Assembly: GCA_014529385.2 (NCBI GenBank)
Contig: CM043946.1
Span: forward strand, 20,206,077-20,268,076
DNA: 62,000 nucleotides
Direction: 5' to 3'
Origin: Adiantum capillus-veneris
Taxonomy: Eukaryota > Streptophyta > Polypodiopsida > Polypodiales > Pteridaceae
Part shown: piece after piece, positions 43,201 through 52,454 of the stretch
How the letters are laid out: the number at the start of each line of letters is the position of its first letter
Position numbering within the stretch: position 1 is the first letter of the stretch
The notes under the pieces: generated by a model
Databases searched by the model: none
Told to the model about the DNA's origin: nothing
What the model saw: only the letters and a program-made list of their open reading frames with translations
Made by a program: the position numbers and the translations under genes

Positions 43201-46200
43201 AATGAAGACAACCCCAAGGTAAGTGTATGCATATGTATACTCTACAATCTCTTGACCATATGTGAAAGTCGGTGCTGATCTCTTGATCCACTGTGGTGTG
43301 GTGTTAAACACCATAACCTTGGTAAACAATCCACTATCCTCTGCAAAACTGTGTAATGCATCCAACTGTCGCTGCATACCCTTTGGTGAGTCAAAGATCA
43401 ACACAATATCATCAGCCACATCCCATGCCAGGTGGGCACCTCTATCACCCTCTCTCTCAATGTAATCAGACACCTCATCAACATACATACCAAATAGAGT
43501 AGGAGACAATGGGCAACCTTGTTTCACCCCAATGGTGGAGTGAACTAAATCAGATATCCGCTCGAGAGTGCATACATGTCCCATCACTGATCTGTATAGA
43601 GCCATAATCCCCCAAATCAACACATGGGCACCCCCATCTCCTGCAGTCTGCGCATCAATCGAGCTCTCCGTACCATGTCAAATGCTTTGCGGAAATCCAC
43701 AAAGCTACAATAAATCTGTCTCCCATGTGACCTGCCCTCCTCAATGATGGCTCTGCGTGTCAGAATATGATAAAGAGTGGAGAAACCCCTCCTGAAACCG
43801 GCCTTGCCCTTTGCTCGTACACCCTCACCCTCTCAGAAATTACTCGTCAGAATATGATAAAGAGTGGAGAAACCCCTCCTGAAACCGGCCTTGCCCTTTG
43901 CTCGTACACCCTCACCCTCTCAGAAATTACTCTACTGTTGCTCAAGAATGGATGCATACAACCGTGCCAATGTGTGCCCAACCATATTAGTGCGGTAATT
44001 CCCAGGCTCTATAGGATCACCTACTTTGAAGATAGGCACAATAGTAGACAACCTCCAAGTCTCAGGTAACCCCTCACACATGGCACGATTGAACAACACT
44101 GCTAGAACCTCTACCATCATATCTCTAGCATGTGTAAAGTGCTCTGCTACTAGACCATCATGATCATATGCCTTGCTGGTCCTCATCCTGTCAATGGCTC
44201 TCTTTACCATCTCAGTTGTCACGTGCAGATCTAACCCTATGTGTACGTGGACAAGCTACTTCATGACAAGGGTTCAGTCCAGTTCAGTTAGTCTAGCCTA
44301 TGAAGTGTTCTGGCACCTTTGTGAGTCTGTTGGCAGACCGTGCATGCCCAGACACTTAGAATAGATGCATATCCTCTGGTTGCGCACAGCATGATCATCA
44401 GCATTACCATCAGATTCCATCAGGAGCATTTTACAATGCAAAAAACCTATTTTCCCTATTTTAGCCATTTTTCACTTATTATTTTTAAGTGACTGTTGTT
44501 GGGAACTGGGTATGGCAAATGGCCTAAGAAAATATATAAGAAACCCTAGCGCTAGCACTTTCTGGCAGAAGAGGCAGCAGGAACACAGTGTTCAACAGAC
44601 ACCTTCTTAGCAAGACCTTCCCCGGCAGCAAACCTAGCGTTTTCAGCCAACAACAAGCCTAGCATTTTTCATCAACACAGCCCTGGCATTTTTGCATTGC
44701 AGATCAGCCCCGGCGGTAGCAGATTCCAGCATTCAACATAGCGTTTTTGCATCAAGCATCAAAACAGCCCAGCGTTTTTGCATTGCAGACCTGCCTCGGC
44801 GTTTTGCAGAACCACAACGTCAGATCCGCCCATTGAGTCAGCGTTTTCAGTTTTCAGCATTTTGACTCCGCCACAGAACCCCCAAACCTCGCAGATCTCA
44901 CCTTCCCGCAGCAAATCCTCGCCGCACAGTTAGATCCACCGAAGTTTGCAGATTCAGCCCGGAAAGCATCTGCGTTTTCAGTGCGTCGTCGTCACATCGT
45001 CGTCATCGCCGTCGTCACCGACATAGAGTCAGAATTCAGCAGATAAAGATTTGCAGATTTCAGCCTTTAGCGTTTTCAGATTTTAGCCCATCTTGTCGTC
45101 GTCCTCATCGTCGTCGACATCGTCGGCAAGTCCATTGCATTGTAGAGATTTGTGCAATCAATAGTAGACCACTCTCGCCATATGTCATGTGACACATCTA
45201 ACCCTATGTGTACGTGGACAAGCTACTTCATGACAAGGGTTCAATTCAGTTCAGTCAGTCTAGAATAGGAAGTGATCTGACACTTTTGTGAGTCTGTTCA
45301 CAGACCGTGCATGCCCAGACACTTAGATTAGATGGATGCATATCCTCTGGTTCTACACAGCATGATCATCAGATTCCATCAGAACCCATCAGGAGCATTT
45401 TTACAGTGTATAGACCTATTTTCCCTATTTTTGACATTTTTTCACTTATTATTTTTAAGTGACTTTTGTTGGGAACTAGGTATGGCAAATTTGATAAGCT
45501 TGTATATATAGAAACCTAGCACTAGCACTTATGGGCGGAAGAGGTAGCAGGAACTCGGTTCAACAGGCACCTTCTCAGCAAGACCCCCAGCAGGCCTAGC
45601 GTTTTCTGCATCAGCAAGAGACACCAGTGTTTTTGCATCCACAAACCAGCCCTAGCGTTTTTGCACAGCAGGTCAGCTCGGCGACAACAAGACTCAGCAG
45701 ATCAGCCCTAGCGTTAGCAGATTCCCACAACAACACAACAGATTTCCTAACGTTAGCAGATTTCCCCGCAAGATCAGTTTTCAGCCCTAGCGTTTTTGCA
45801 GAAGCCTGGCAGTCCAGCGTTCTGCAGATCTACTGCACGGAACCAACACAAGCACAAGCGTTTCAGTTTTCAGCACTTAGACACAGCAGAAGAAGTCCCG
45901 AACCTCGCAGATCTCACCTTCCCGCAGCAGATCCTCGCCGCACGGTCAAATTGCACGAAGTTTGCAGTTTCAGCCCGGAAAGCGCAGATTTCTTCATCTG
46001 CGTTTTCAGCGCGTCGTCATCGCATCGTCGTCATCATCGTCGTCACCGACATAGAGTCAAAATTCAGTAGGTAAAGATTTGCAGATTTCAGCCCGTCTTG
46101 TCATCGTCGGCAAGTCCAAGCATTATAGAAATTTGTTCAATCAATAGTAGACCGCTCTCGCCATCGAGAGCGGGGCCTTCGTAGGAGGGTTTGACAACAT

Positions 46201-49200
46201 TCTGGTGTCGTATTCTTCTCTCTCTATCTCTTAGTCTCAGCACCTTCATTCACAGTGTTCACCACTTTGTTTGTGTACATTGCACTCTCTCACTAAAGGA
46301 ACGGAAGGGTTCCGTTCCTCCCTTCCGTAAGGAAAAGGAACCCTTGAGCACAGTTCGGAGCACTCATCTTGAGCAAAGTTCAACATTCGCTTCCGTTGCA
46401 CCTTACACCATCGAGAGTGGGGCCTTCGGAGGAGGGTTTGACAACATTTTGGTGTCGTATTCTTCTCTCTCTATCTCTCAGTCTCAGTACCTTCATTCAC
46501 AGTGTTTGCCACTTTGTTTTGTGATCCATTGCACTCTCTTACTAAAGGAACGGAAGGCTCTCCCTTCCGTAAGTAAGAGGAACCTTGAGCACAGTTCGGA
46601 GCACTCATCTCGAGCAAAGTTCATCATTCACATTCGTTGCACCTTACATCAGTGGTAAAGAAGGTGGTTCACCCATTGTGGGCTACATCCACGGGAAAGC
46701 AGCCACTCAATGGCTTTAGTACTTCAAACAAGAAGTAGGTTAAAGGGATTATACCCTTAATGGAGCTCCCGCCTTGCTTCACTCTCACCACCTCACACAC
46801 ACCTTGTTGCATCAACTTCACAACGCACAAAGATACGTTTTGTGTCTAGGGTTTCTTTTATAGGTCAAAAGGGCTGCCCTCTCTGTAAGGTGCAGCAGAA
46901 GTGAATGTTGAACTTTGCTCAAGATGAGTGCTCCGAACTGCGCTCAAGGGTTCCTTTTACTTACGGAAGGGAGAGCCTTCCGTTCCTTTAGTGAGAGAGT
47001 GCAAATGATCACAAACAAAGTGGATGACACTGTGAATGAAGGTGCTGAGACTGAGAGATAGAGAGAGAAGAATACGACACCAGAATGTTGTCAAACCCTC
47101 CTCCGAAGGCCCCACTCTATGGCGAGAGCGGTCTACTATTGATTGCACAAATCTCTACAATGCAATGGACTTGCCGACGATGTTGATGACGATGAGGACG
47201 ACGACGAGACGGGCTGAAAAGTGAAAACTCTATGGGCTGAAATCTGCAGATCTTGTATCTGCTGAATTCGGACTCTATGTCGGCGGCGACGACGCGCTGA
47301 AAATGTAGATGCTGAAATCTATGTTTTCTGGGCTGAATCTGGAAACGTTGGCTGATCTGACCGTGCGACGAGGATCTGCTGCGGGAGGTGAGATTTGCAA
47401 GGTTTGGGGGCTATTCTGCAGTGTCTATTTGCTGAAAATGCAAAACGCTAGGTGCTTTGCTGTCCCAAAAACGCTAGGGCTGATCTAGTGTCTTGCTGCA
47501 AAAATGCTATGGATTCTACCGTGGAAATCTGCTAACGCCAAGCTTGATCTACTGTCTGCAAAACGCTGGGCTGTCCTTGATGAAAAACGCTAGGCTGGTC
47601 TTTGGTCTGTTGGCTCTAGGTTACCTGCCGGGGAGTCTTGCTGAGAAGGTGCAGTGTCGGACGCCTTGTCCCTGTCGCCTCTTCTGCCAGAAAGTGCTAG
47701 CGCTAGGTTTCCTTGTATATTATCTTAGCCAATTTGCCCTACCCAGTTTCCCAACAAAGTCACTTATTAATAATAAGTGAAAAATGGCTAAAATAGGGAA
47801 AATAGGTATGTGCACTGTAAAAATGCTCCTAATGGGTTCTGATGGTAATCTGATGATCATGCTGTGTGTAACCAGAGGATATGCATCTACTCTAAGTGTC
47901 TGGACATGCACGGTCTGCGAACAGACTCACAAAAGTGCCATAACGCTTCCTAAGCTAAGCTAACTGAACTGAACTGAACCCTATTCATGATTTAGCTTGT
48001 CCACGTACACATAGGGTTAGATGTACACATGACACTCTCATGAGAGGCAGCCGTGTGTAGCCGCCCTTGTGTAGACAAGTCCAAGTTGGACTCTCCAATG
48101 CGCCCATGTGTGGCCGCCCTTGAGAAGACAAGTCTGCCTTGAAATCGGCCACCGGTCATTGACTACCGCCAACCGGCCAACCGATCGGCCGTTTTTTGAT
48201 CATTTTCCGGCTGTCGTTCGGCCATAATATTCGAGCTAAAAAGAATATTCTGGTGAAAATTTCGGTTTTCGGCGAGTGATTTTTCTCATGCAGGATGGCT
48301 TCTCCTCACAACGGGGGCCTTACAAATGTGCATTTTTAATATTGAAAACTAGAAGGGATAAATCATGCTCCATATTAACAGATAGTTTATATGTTTGTAG
48401 GTCTCTATTTTTTCTCTATTTTTAAAGGTTTTTTAAAACCAATGGTATGTATTTTTACACATCTTAAACTGCAATCTATAGAGAATTGTGTACCTTGACG
48501 TACCGAATTTTACGTATGGTTCCACCTTGGTATTGTAGGATGCCTCATTGTGTTGGACTTTGCAAGTGATTTGGTTACATGTTAGTCTTTGTGTAGGCTT
48601 GGTACTAGTGGTGCTATATGGAATGTGCAATTAGAGGGTATGCAACTACTCTAAAGTGCCTCGACATGCATGTCTTGCATACAGGCTTACAAGGGTGCCA
48701 GAACACTTCCTAGGCTAACCTAAACCCTAGAAATAGGAGTTAAAGCTTGTCCACATGCACATAGGGTTAAATGTGCACGTGGCACTGGGTCAAATCACAA
48801 ACCCATCCCTTGTGAGTTGGATAAGATGCTCTATATAGAAAGCCATCTTCGTTATGGATGAGTTTGCCCTTGGTCTTCAGAGTCATGACAGAAACTCAGT
48901 ACGTTGGACTTTGTGTTGACATATGCTCATGTGTGTATGCATGTGGTGTGTGTTGTGTTTGGGGGCATATGTTAGTACCTATTTCTACACTCACTTTTGG
49001 GCATTGACGACGCTAGTGGAGATGTCATGGTATTTAGTCAACACTATGCATGATGGAGCTGATGGTTATATTGTCTTGTGAGTGACTACCATGGGTCTAC
49101 ACCTTGCACTTTCCTTAAGGGTGAATCTGGGCCTATCTTGGATTCATCTAGGTATATTCTTTGAGTCGTATAGCAGACAAGTAGATTTCACATTGTGAAG

Positions 49201-50168
49201 TCTTCATGTGAGTCGGGACGAGTTGATATTGTGCTAATTCTTTCTATCTTTTGTGGTGTGTATGCCCTATCAACTACCTCATTTTTGTTATAATTTTTCC
49301 AATTAAATGCTTCTTTTAGTGCTAGGCTTCATTATGGCCAAGTCTGCCCTTGATCTCCGGAGTCATGACAGAAACTCTGCAGCTAGATTTTTGTGTTGAT
49401 GTATGCTCGTGTGCATGTGTGCGTGTTGTGTTTTGTTTGGGAGCATATGTTAGTACCTAGTTCTACACTCACTGTTGAGCACTGACGACATTAGTGGGGA
49501 TGTCGTGGTATTTACTGAATACTATGCATGATGGAGCTGATGGTAATATTGTCTTGTGGGCGACTACCATGGGTCTATACCTTGCACTTTCCTTCAAGGG
49601 TGAATTTGGGCTTATCCGAAACTCAGTACGCTGGATTTTGTGTTTATGTATGCTCGTGTATGTGTGCGTGTGGTGTGTGTGGTGTTTGGGAGCATCTCTT
49701 AGTACCTAGTTTTACACCCACTACTGGGCAATGACGACGTTAGTGGGGATGTCGTGGTATCTAGTTAATACTATACATGATGGAGCTGATGGTTATATTG
49801 TCTTGTGGGTGACTACCATGGGTCTATACCTTGCACTTTCTGTTTAAGGGTAAATTTGGGCTTATTGTGGATTCATAAATAAATAAATATATTTGTGCCG
49901 AACTCTTGTTGGCGGATCTCATCAATCTCCTCCATGGTCAGTAGTTTGACCGGGCATCGTGCATATCGGGCCAGGGTGACCCGAATCCACTGATTAGTCT
50001 CCGCCGATGCTCTGTGTAGTCCTCCTCAGCCATGGGCGCCTGGATCTCCCAAGCTCAGTCGCTGGGTCGATCAGTGTGCCTCTGGTGTGAGCAGAGTATG
50101 ATTTTGCTGTGGTTGCTGCACCTCCGGCTGCACAATATCCGCTCTACAGAAGAAGTCTTGTGATTCGC

Positions 50169-50230
<62 letters not shown>

Positions 50231-50573
50231 CTCCTGAATTTGTGCAGCAAACAAGCTTGAAGCCGATGCTATCTTTGTGTATACCAAAGGTGGTCGCATG
50301 GCGTCGCTATTATCAAGGAACAGGCCAGATTGTCCAATTTTTGCATTTACAGACTCCAAGGATGTCCGTATCAACCTGAACCTTCGCTGGGGCCTGATCC
50401 CCTTCCGCCTTGATTTTTCAGAAGACATGGAAGTGAACCTGAGACGCACCTTCTCTTTACTGAAGGCTCGAGGCATGGTGAAAGCAGGCGATCTTATTAT
50501 CGCTGTTTCTGATATAGCTCCATCCAGCCAATCGAACATGCTCCAATCGATACAGGTGCGGAGGATCCCATGA
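30532..50573 (+). CDS. PKP1: Plastidial pyruvate kinase alpha subunit (PKP1-like), seven exons
   Basis: Pyruvate kinase turns phosphoenolpyruvate and ADP into pyruvate and ATP, here in the plastid, where pyruvate feeds fatty acid synthesis. Exons: 30532-31173, 31368-31458, 31549-31742, 39254-39375, 39466-39709, 40067-40301 and 50248-50573. All introns are GT-AG, the phases join, and the sum is 617 codons plus TGA, close to the 596 residues of Arabidopsis PKP1. The first 60 or so residues are a basic, Ser/Ala-containing transit peptide. [12 protein letters not shown] lies near residue 130, followed by [19 protein letters not shown] is typical of the plastid alpha type. [33 protein letters not shown] and [19 protein letters not shown] carry the active site; [13 protein letters not shown] follows. 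The last exon holds the C domain and ends SIQVRRIP. The start is the first ATG after an upstream stop. Introns 3 and 6 are 7.5 and 9.9 kb, full of transposon remains. No break is seen, so the gene is probably functional. Confidence 0.93.
31256..31304. repeat. CA tract in intron 1 of pyruvate kinase
   Basis: About 22 CA units, with a few CG steps at the right end, in a 194 bp intron, ending about 60 bases before the 3' splice site. Confidence 0.8.
32640..34007. repeat. Tandem duplication, period 729 bp
   Basis: GGCAATTTT(G/A)TGAGCC starts the two units at 32640 and 33369. Unit 2 is about 90 bases shorter and lacks part of the right end. The units share long stretches such as the poly-Pro/Ser-like block near 32990 and 33740. 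There is no gene. It resembles a decayed retroelement untranslated region, but no LTR or domain can be assigned. Confidence 0.85.
34264..34563 (-). pseudogene. Possible DUF4283-like fragment
   Basis: A 99-codon minus-strand frame with the pattern [10 protein letters not shown]...[22 protein letters not shown] resembles the start of the DUF4283 domain found in plant LINE ORF1 and some gag proteins. No zinc knuckle follows. The resemblance is in pattern only. Confidence 0.3.
34666..35195 (-). repeat. 3' LTR of the chromovirus (outer end uncertain)
   Basis: On the minus strand a polypurine tract (AAGAGGGGGG, 35211-35202) is followed by TGTCACAAAG, so the LTR starts at 35195. A plausible end ...AATACCA falls at 34666, giving 530 bp, but no second LTR is available to confirm this. 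The LTR contains telomere-like repeats (35064-35145). Confidence 0.55.
35064..35145. repeat. Interstitial telomere-like motifs
   Basis: Seven or so copies of TTAGGG/TTTAGGG, partly in tandem and partly spaced by short other sequence, lie within the chromovirus LTR. The pattern is too irregular for a telomere remnant. Confidence 0.8.
35216..35640. other. Non-coding spacer between chromodomain and LTR
   Basis: Holds a short array of (C)ACATCACAxGACATCA units near 35290-35345. No gene. It is the 3' untranslated part of the chromovirus. Confidence 0.5.
35730..37126 (-). pseudogene. Chromovirus integrase with C-terminal chromodomain
   Basis: Reading down from 37126: the HHCC box ([19 protein letters not shown] and CLVCQKVK), the core Asp in MDFIFDLP near 36820, a broken middle, a helical [20 protein letters not shown] segment near 36290, then [19 protein letters not shown] near 36110, the integrase C-domain. 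The chromodomain follows near 35880-35800 ([20 protein letters not shown]), with aromatic positions as in relatives that bind methylated histone H3. A frame change near 36290 and a stop near 36520 break it. It would direct insertion to heterochromatin. Confidence 0.85.
37440..37640 (-). pseudogene. copia gag fragment (minus strand)
   Basis: On the minus strand [19 protein letters not shown] near 37540 matches the conserved gag helix (G-D-S-x-x-x-x-x-x-K-x-x-D-L-x-x-Q). The rest is decayed. It may belong with the gag start fragments at 38190-38620. Confidence 0.5.
38190..38620 (-). repeat. 214 bp tandem duplication of a copia gag start
   Basis: GTCTGCATATTTC at 38207 and 38421 marks two nearly identical direct units. 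On the minus strand each codes [19 protein letters not shown], a copia gag N-terminus. So the gag start was duplicated in tandem, as in the copia element at 6391-8475, but over a shorter stretch. Confidence 0.85.
41174..41404 (+). pseudogene. Possible BED-type zinc finger fragment
   Basis: A 76-codon frame has LLWNIHTNV...[10 protein letters not shown], which recalls the BED finger at the start of hAT transposases (aromatic residues, then CxxC). The second half of the finger is not clear and no transposase core follows. Confidence 0.2.
41974..43098 (-). pseudogene. C-terminal part of the minus-strand LINE
   Basis: Two open stretches (42489-42908 and 41974-42450) follow the RT on the minus strand. 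They are Arg-rich and polar, as the tail of a LINE polyprotein often is, but contain no clear CCHC or endonuclease motif. Parts of the same sequence recur at 48786-48850 and 49900-50145. Confidence 0.5.
43099..44216 (-). pseudogene. LINE reverse transcriptase (minus strand)
   Basis: In order: [16 protein letters not shown] near 44190, [15 protein letters not shown] near 44030, [15 protein letters not shown] near 43700 (motif A, catalytic Asp present), [20 protein letters not shown] near 43530, and [12 protein letters not shown] near 43420 (motif C). These are the core RT blocks of a non-LTR element. A perfect 87 bp tandem duplication lies between the first and second parts, and frame changes separate the pieces. 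Confidence 0.8.
43759..43932. repeat. Perfect 87 bp tandem duplication
   Basis: GTCAGAATATGATAAAG starts the two units at 43759 and 43846, and both read the same to the end. 87 is a multiple of three, so the LINE reading frame is kept. The lack of differences points to a recent event. Confidence 0.93.
44217..45180 (+). repeat. LTR copy A of the fold-back
   Basis: Starts TGTCACGTGCAGATC and ends CTCGCCA. Contains a TATA-like AATATATAAGAAACCC near 44529 and many copies of CTAGCGTTTTTGCA-like motifs. Confidence 0.8.
45183..46163 (+). repeat. LTR copy B of the fold-back
   Basis: Starts TGTCATGTGACACATC and aligns with copy A throughout, with a TTGTATATATAGAAACC TATA region near 45508. The open frames on it (Ser/His-rich) come from the repeated CAGCGTTTT-type motifs. 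Confidence 0.8.
46162..46655 (+). repeat. Leader segment in two tandem units, period 247 bp
   Basis: CATCGAGAG(C/T)GGGGCCTTCG starts the units at 46162 and 46409. Each contains an ACGGAAG...CTTCCGT palindrome and ends GCACCTTACA. An inverted single copy lies at 46885-47119. Confidence 0.85.
46656..46884. other. Spacer at the centre of the fold-back
   Basis: The only single-copy part of the structure. It has no long frame and no motif I recognise. It is the loop of the inverted repeat. Confidence 0.6.
47120..48034 (-). repeat. LTR copy C of the fold-back (inverted)
   Basis: On the minus strand it starts TGTCATGTGTACATC and ends CTCGCCA, and aligns with copies A and B. Its TATA region lies near 47720. 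Confidence 0.8.
48600..48785 (-). repeat. Further, diverged fragment of the same LTR
   Basis: TGCACATAGGGTTAAATGTGCACGTGGCA near the right end and the GTGCCAGAACACTTCCTAGGCTAA block match the inner part of LTR copy C in the same orientation, with more differences. It is an older piece of the family. Confidence 0.6.
48786..48850 (-). mobile_element. Fragment of the minus-strand LINE
   Basis: CTGGGTCAAATCACAAACCC through CCATCTTCG matches 42617-42681, in the same orientation. It shows a second copy of that LINE was here. Confidence 0.6.
48855..49880. repeat. Three-unit tandem repeat, about 260-300 bp per unit
   Basis: Units start near 48865 (partial left), 49328 and 49619. Each contains CAG(A/T)...GTATGCTCGTGT-like GT-rich sequence, GACGA(C/T)...TTAGTGGGGATGTCGTGGTAT, ATGGAGCTGATGGT and GACTACCATGGGTCTA. 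They differ by scattered substitutions. The ORFs over them are not conserved in frame between units, so they are not genes. Confidence 0.8.
49890..50145 (-). mobile_element. Fragment of the minus-strand LINE (C-terminal part)
   Basis: The sequence CGATGCTCTGTGTAGTC through CTCGGTCGAT-like blocks matches about 42000-42250, in the same orientation. It is separated from the fragment at 48786 by the tandem repeat. Confidence 0.55.
50167..50226. repeat. GA tract next to the last 3' splice site
   Basis: About 30 GA units end 21 bases before the AG of intron 6. The last 60 bases of a plant intron normally hold T-rich sequence; here they are mostly purine. Confidence 0.9.
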
Positions 50574-52454
50574 GATTTAACAGTTCTCTTCATGAGAGAG
50601 AGATTCAGCTTCATAAGTTCTTTTGCTGTATTAGGCTGTGTTGCTACAAGTGAGAGTCTCTTTGAATGCCGTTATGGACTATACTATATGATTTCATTCT
50701 TCTCAAAATATGCAAAGTGGCCATCATTCAGCCACAGCTTCATGATAGCAGTCCTTGGAATGAGCTATTTGCTCGGTTTGAACCAGTTTTGTTATTGTGA
50801 GGACCTTGCAATTTTCTTCCGACAATACGCAGCTGTGTCAACTGTCCGATTAAGCTTCTTTCTTTATTGATGTGCACATATTGAACTGCGTCTGTAAATG
50901 TTATGAAGTGCACATACACGAGGAAAGATTTGGACTTTTTGAGGTGAAAAGTGGGTTGGTTAGCGCTTTGGTAAGAGGTCTTGAGTTTAAAACTCGATAG
51001 ATAGATCTATAAGTTCTCTTGGAATCGTTTCTACGACGCTAAAAAAGTTCTCTCTCTGTCTGTCTGTCTGTCTCTCTTTTTTCTTGGGTTAACTCGAGAA
51101 AAGTAGCTTCTTTCCTCAGTGTTAGAAAAATGTTTTCAATTTGAATAAGAATGCACTCAATTTTACGAGTCTTTCTACAAGCACCGTTTATGTACACACC
51201 TGTGCCATGCATGGATCACTACAAGAATGTATGCATGCCACTCCTTTCAAACGTGACATGTTGCATATGTTTTGGATAGCTACAAGTTCTGTTGGTATAA
51301 TTTTAGCCTGGCGTCTAGTTTTCAAAATGTTTTGGTTCAGAAGTTAAGTCTTCATCAAAAACCTGCTTATCATCGGTAAGTTACATCTTTGTATTATATT
51401 TCCATGCTCTCAATCATCTTCTAAATCTGCAAAGAAAGCCATCTGCAAAGAAAGCCAAAACTTGTTTTCGTAGAACCTGATGACATAACTTGCGGAGCTT
51501 AATGAAATCTCTGCGTCTCCATCAACAAAGTTCGAGCTCAAGTCGAAAATCTTTGACCTAAATGACAGGGTTCTTTGTTTGTATTCAAGTTCATTTGATG
51601 TTTTATATTCACCTTACAGAATCATTTGTTGATAAAGTATGACACCGTTCAACTGGTCTAAGATATTAAGACCTATTCCCAACCACTTGGTTTCTCTGAC
51701 ATTAAAAACAGGTATTACTCACATGAATTGTTTATTAGATTTATATTTAGGCTTGATATAGGTCTCCAAAGAATAGAGTGCTCTCCATCAAGGCTGGGAT
51801 ATATGCTCTAGAATGAGTAGAAATTAGTTGCCTACACATGTTCGTAATTAGAGTAGAAATTGGAAATAGTTACTGCTCCTTTGATAAGAGATTTTATTTT
51901 GTTTCTTGTACATATGGAACTTTGCTTTGCGAAAAAAGTTTCTTAACAGGTTGACTTAGGAAGTCCTACCATAGCCTCCCATTGGATAATTTACATAAAC
52001 TGCATTTTAAAGATATGATTAAAATAGAATAGCATTTTTTATTCCAATATATTTCGTATTAACGTTTCATGGAAATGCACGAGTTTTTTTTACATATTCT
52101 GCCTTGAACTAGTTTTGGATATGGTAGGTTTATAGAAAGATTGAATAGAAACACACACATAGAGCAAGAAGTTTGGTAGTCGGAAGATCTCTCTTGACTA
52201 TACTTGGTACTTTTAAGAGTGAATGTGAGAGCGCGACATGAGTATCCATTGGACATAACATACCACCGCATGTGCACGTAGTGTGCATATGTCCTTGGTG
52301 TTTGTCACCCTTACACTACTCTCGTATAGTTTCTATGTCAAAAATGTTTTCCCTATAAAGCACTTTTGACTCTAGCGCTTGCTTAACAGAAAAATTTAAA
52401 CTGCATTAAATATGTGAAATGTGCTGGAAGCTGCTTGATAAGCTTCCACAAGAT
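50574..52454. other. Downstream region of pyruvate kinase; no gene recognised
   Basis: The first few hundred bases should be 3' UTR. A short CTGT repeat lies near 51048-51078. The remaining sequence is AT-rich, with no supported frame. Confidence 0.5.

Larger units (their letters stand above)
41930..44216 (-). mobile_element. LINE (non-LTR element), minus strand, 5'-truncated by an LTR
   Basis: Reverse-transcriptase sequence runs on the minus strand from 44216 down, with a tail made of ATTTC units near 41927-41943 rather than a poly-A tract. Upstream it is cut at 44216 by the LTR of the fold-back structure. The RT lacks the plant L1 style seen at 55600-56946; its wording ([23 protein letters not shown]) looks closer to the RTE group, which is inference. 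Confidence 0.7.
44217..48034. mobile_element. Fold-back structure of three LTR copies
   Basis: Three copies of a roughly 0.92-0.98 kb LTR are present: 44217-45180 (forward), 45183-46163 (forward) and 47120-48034 (reverse). The forward pair is head-to-tail with only TA between. Each begins TGTCA(C/T)GTG and ends CTCGCCA. The second LTR is followed by a leader in two tandem copies, then a 220 bp spacer, then the inverted leader and the inverted LTR. The whole forms an inverted repeat with arms of about 1.2 kb. No protein gene is present. Non-matching flanks (TCAGT, CTCTC) give no target-site duplication. It lies in an intron and interrupts the minus-strand LINE. Confidence 0.8.
40302..50247 (+). 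other. Intron 6 of pyruvate kinase (9.9 kb, transposon-filled)
   Basis: Bounded by ATGG|GTTAGT and TTGTGCAG|CAAAC. Contents: unassigned sequence to about 41170, a possible BED-finger fragment, a minus-strand LINE, a fold-back of three LTRs, an LTR fragment, a three-unit tandem repeat, a LINE fragment, and a GA tract next to the 3' splice site. Confidence 0.9.

Noticed and set aside
46191-46658. A 155-codon frame with an internal repeat as a protein
   Set aside because: It is the tandem leader of the fold-back; the repeat in the protein is just the 247 bp DNA repeat, and the inverted copy has no such frame.
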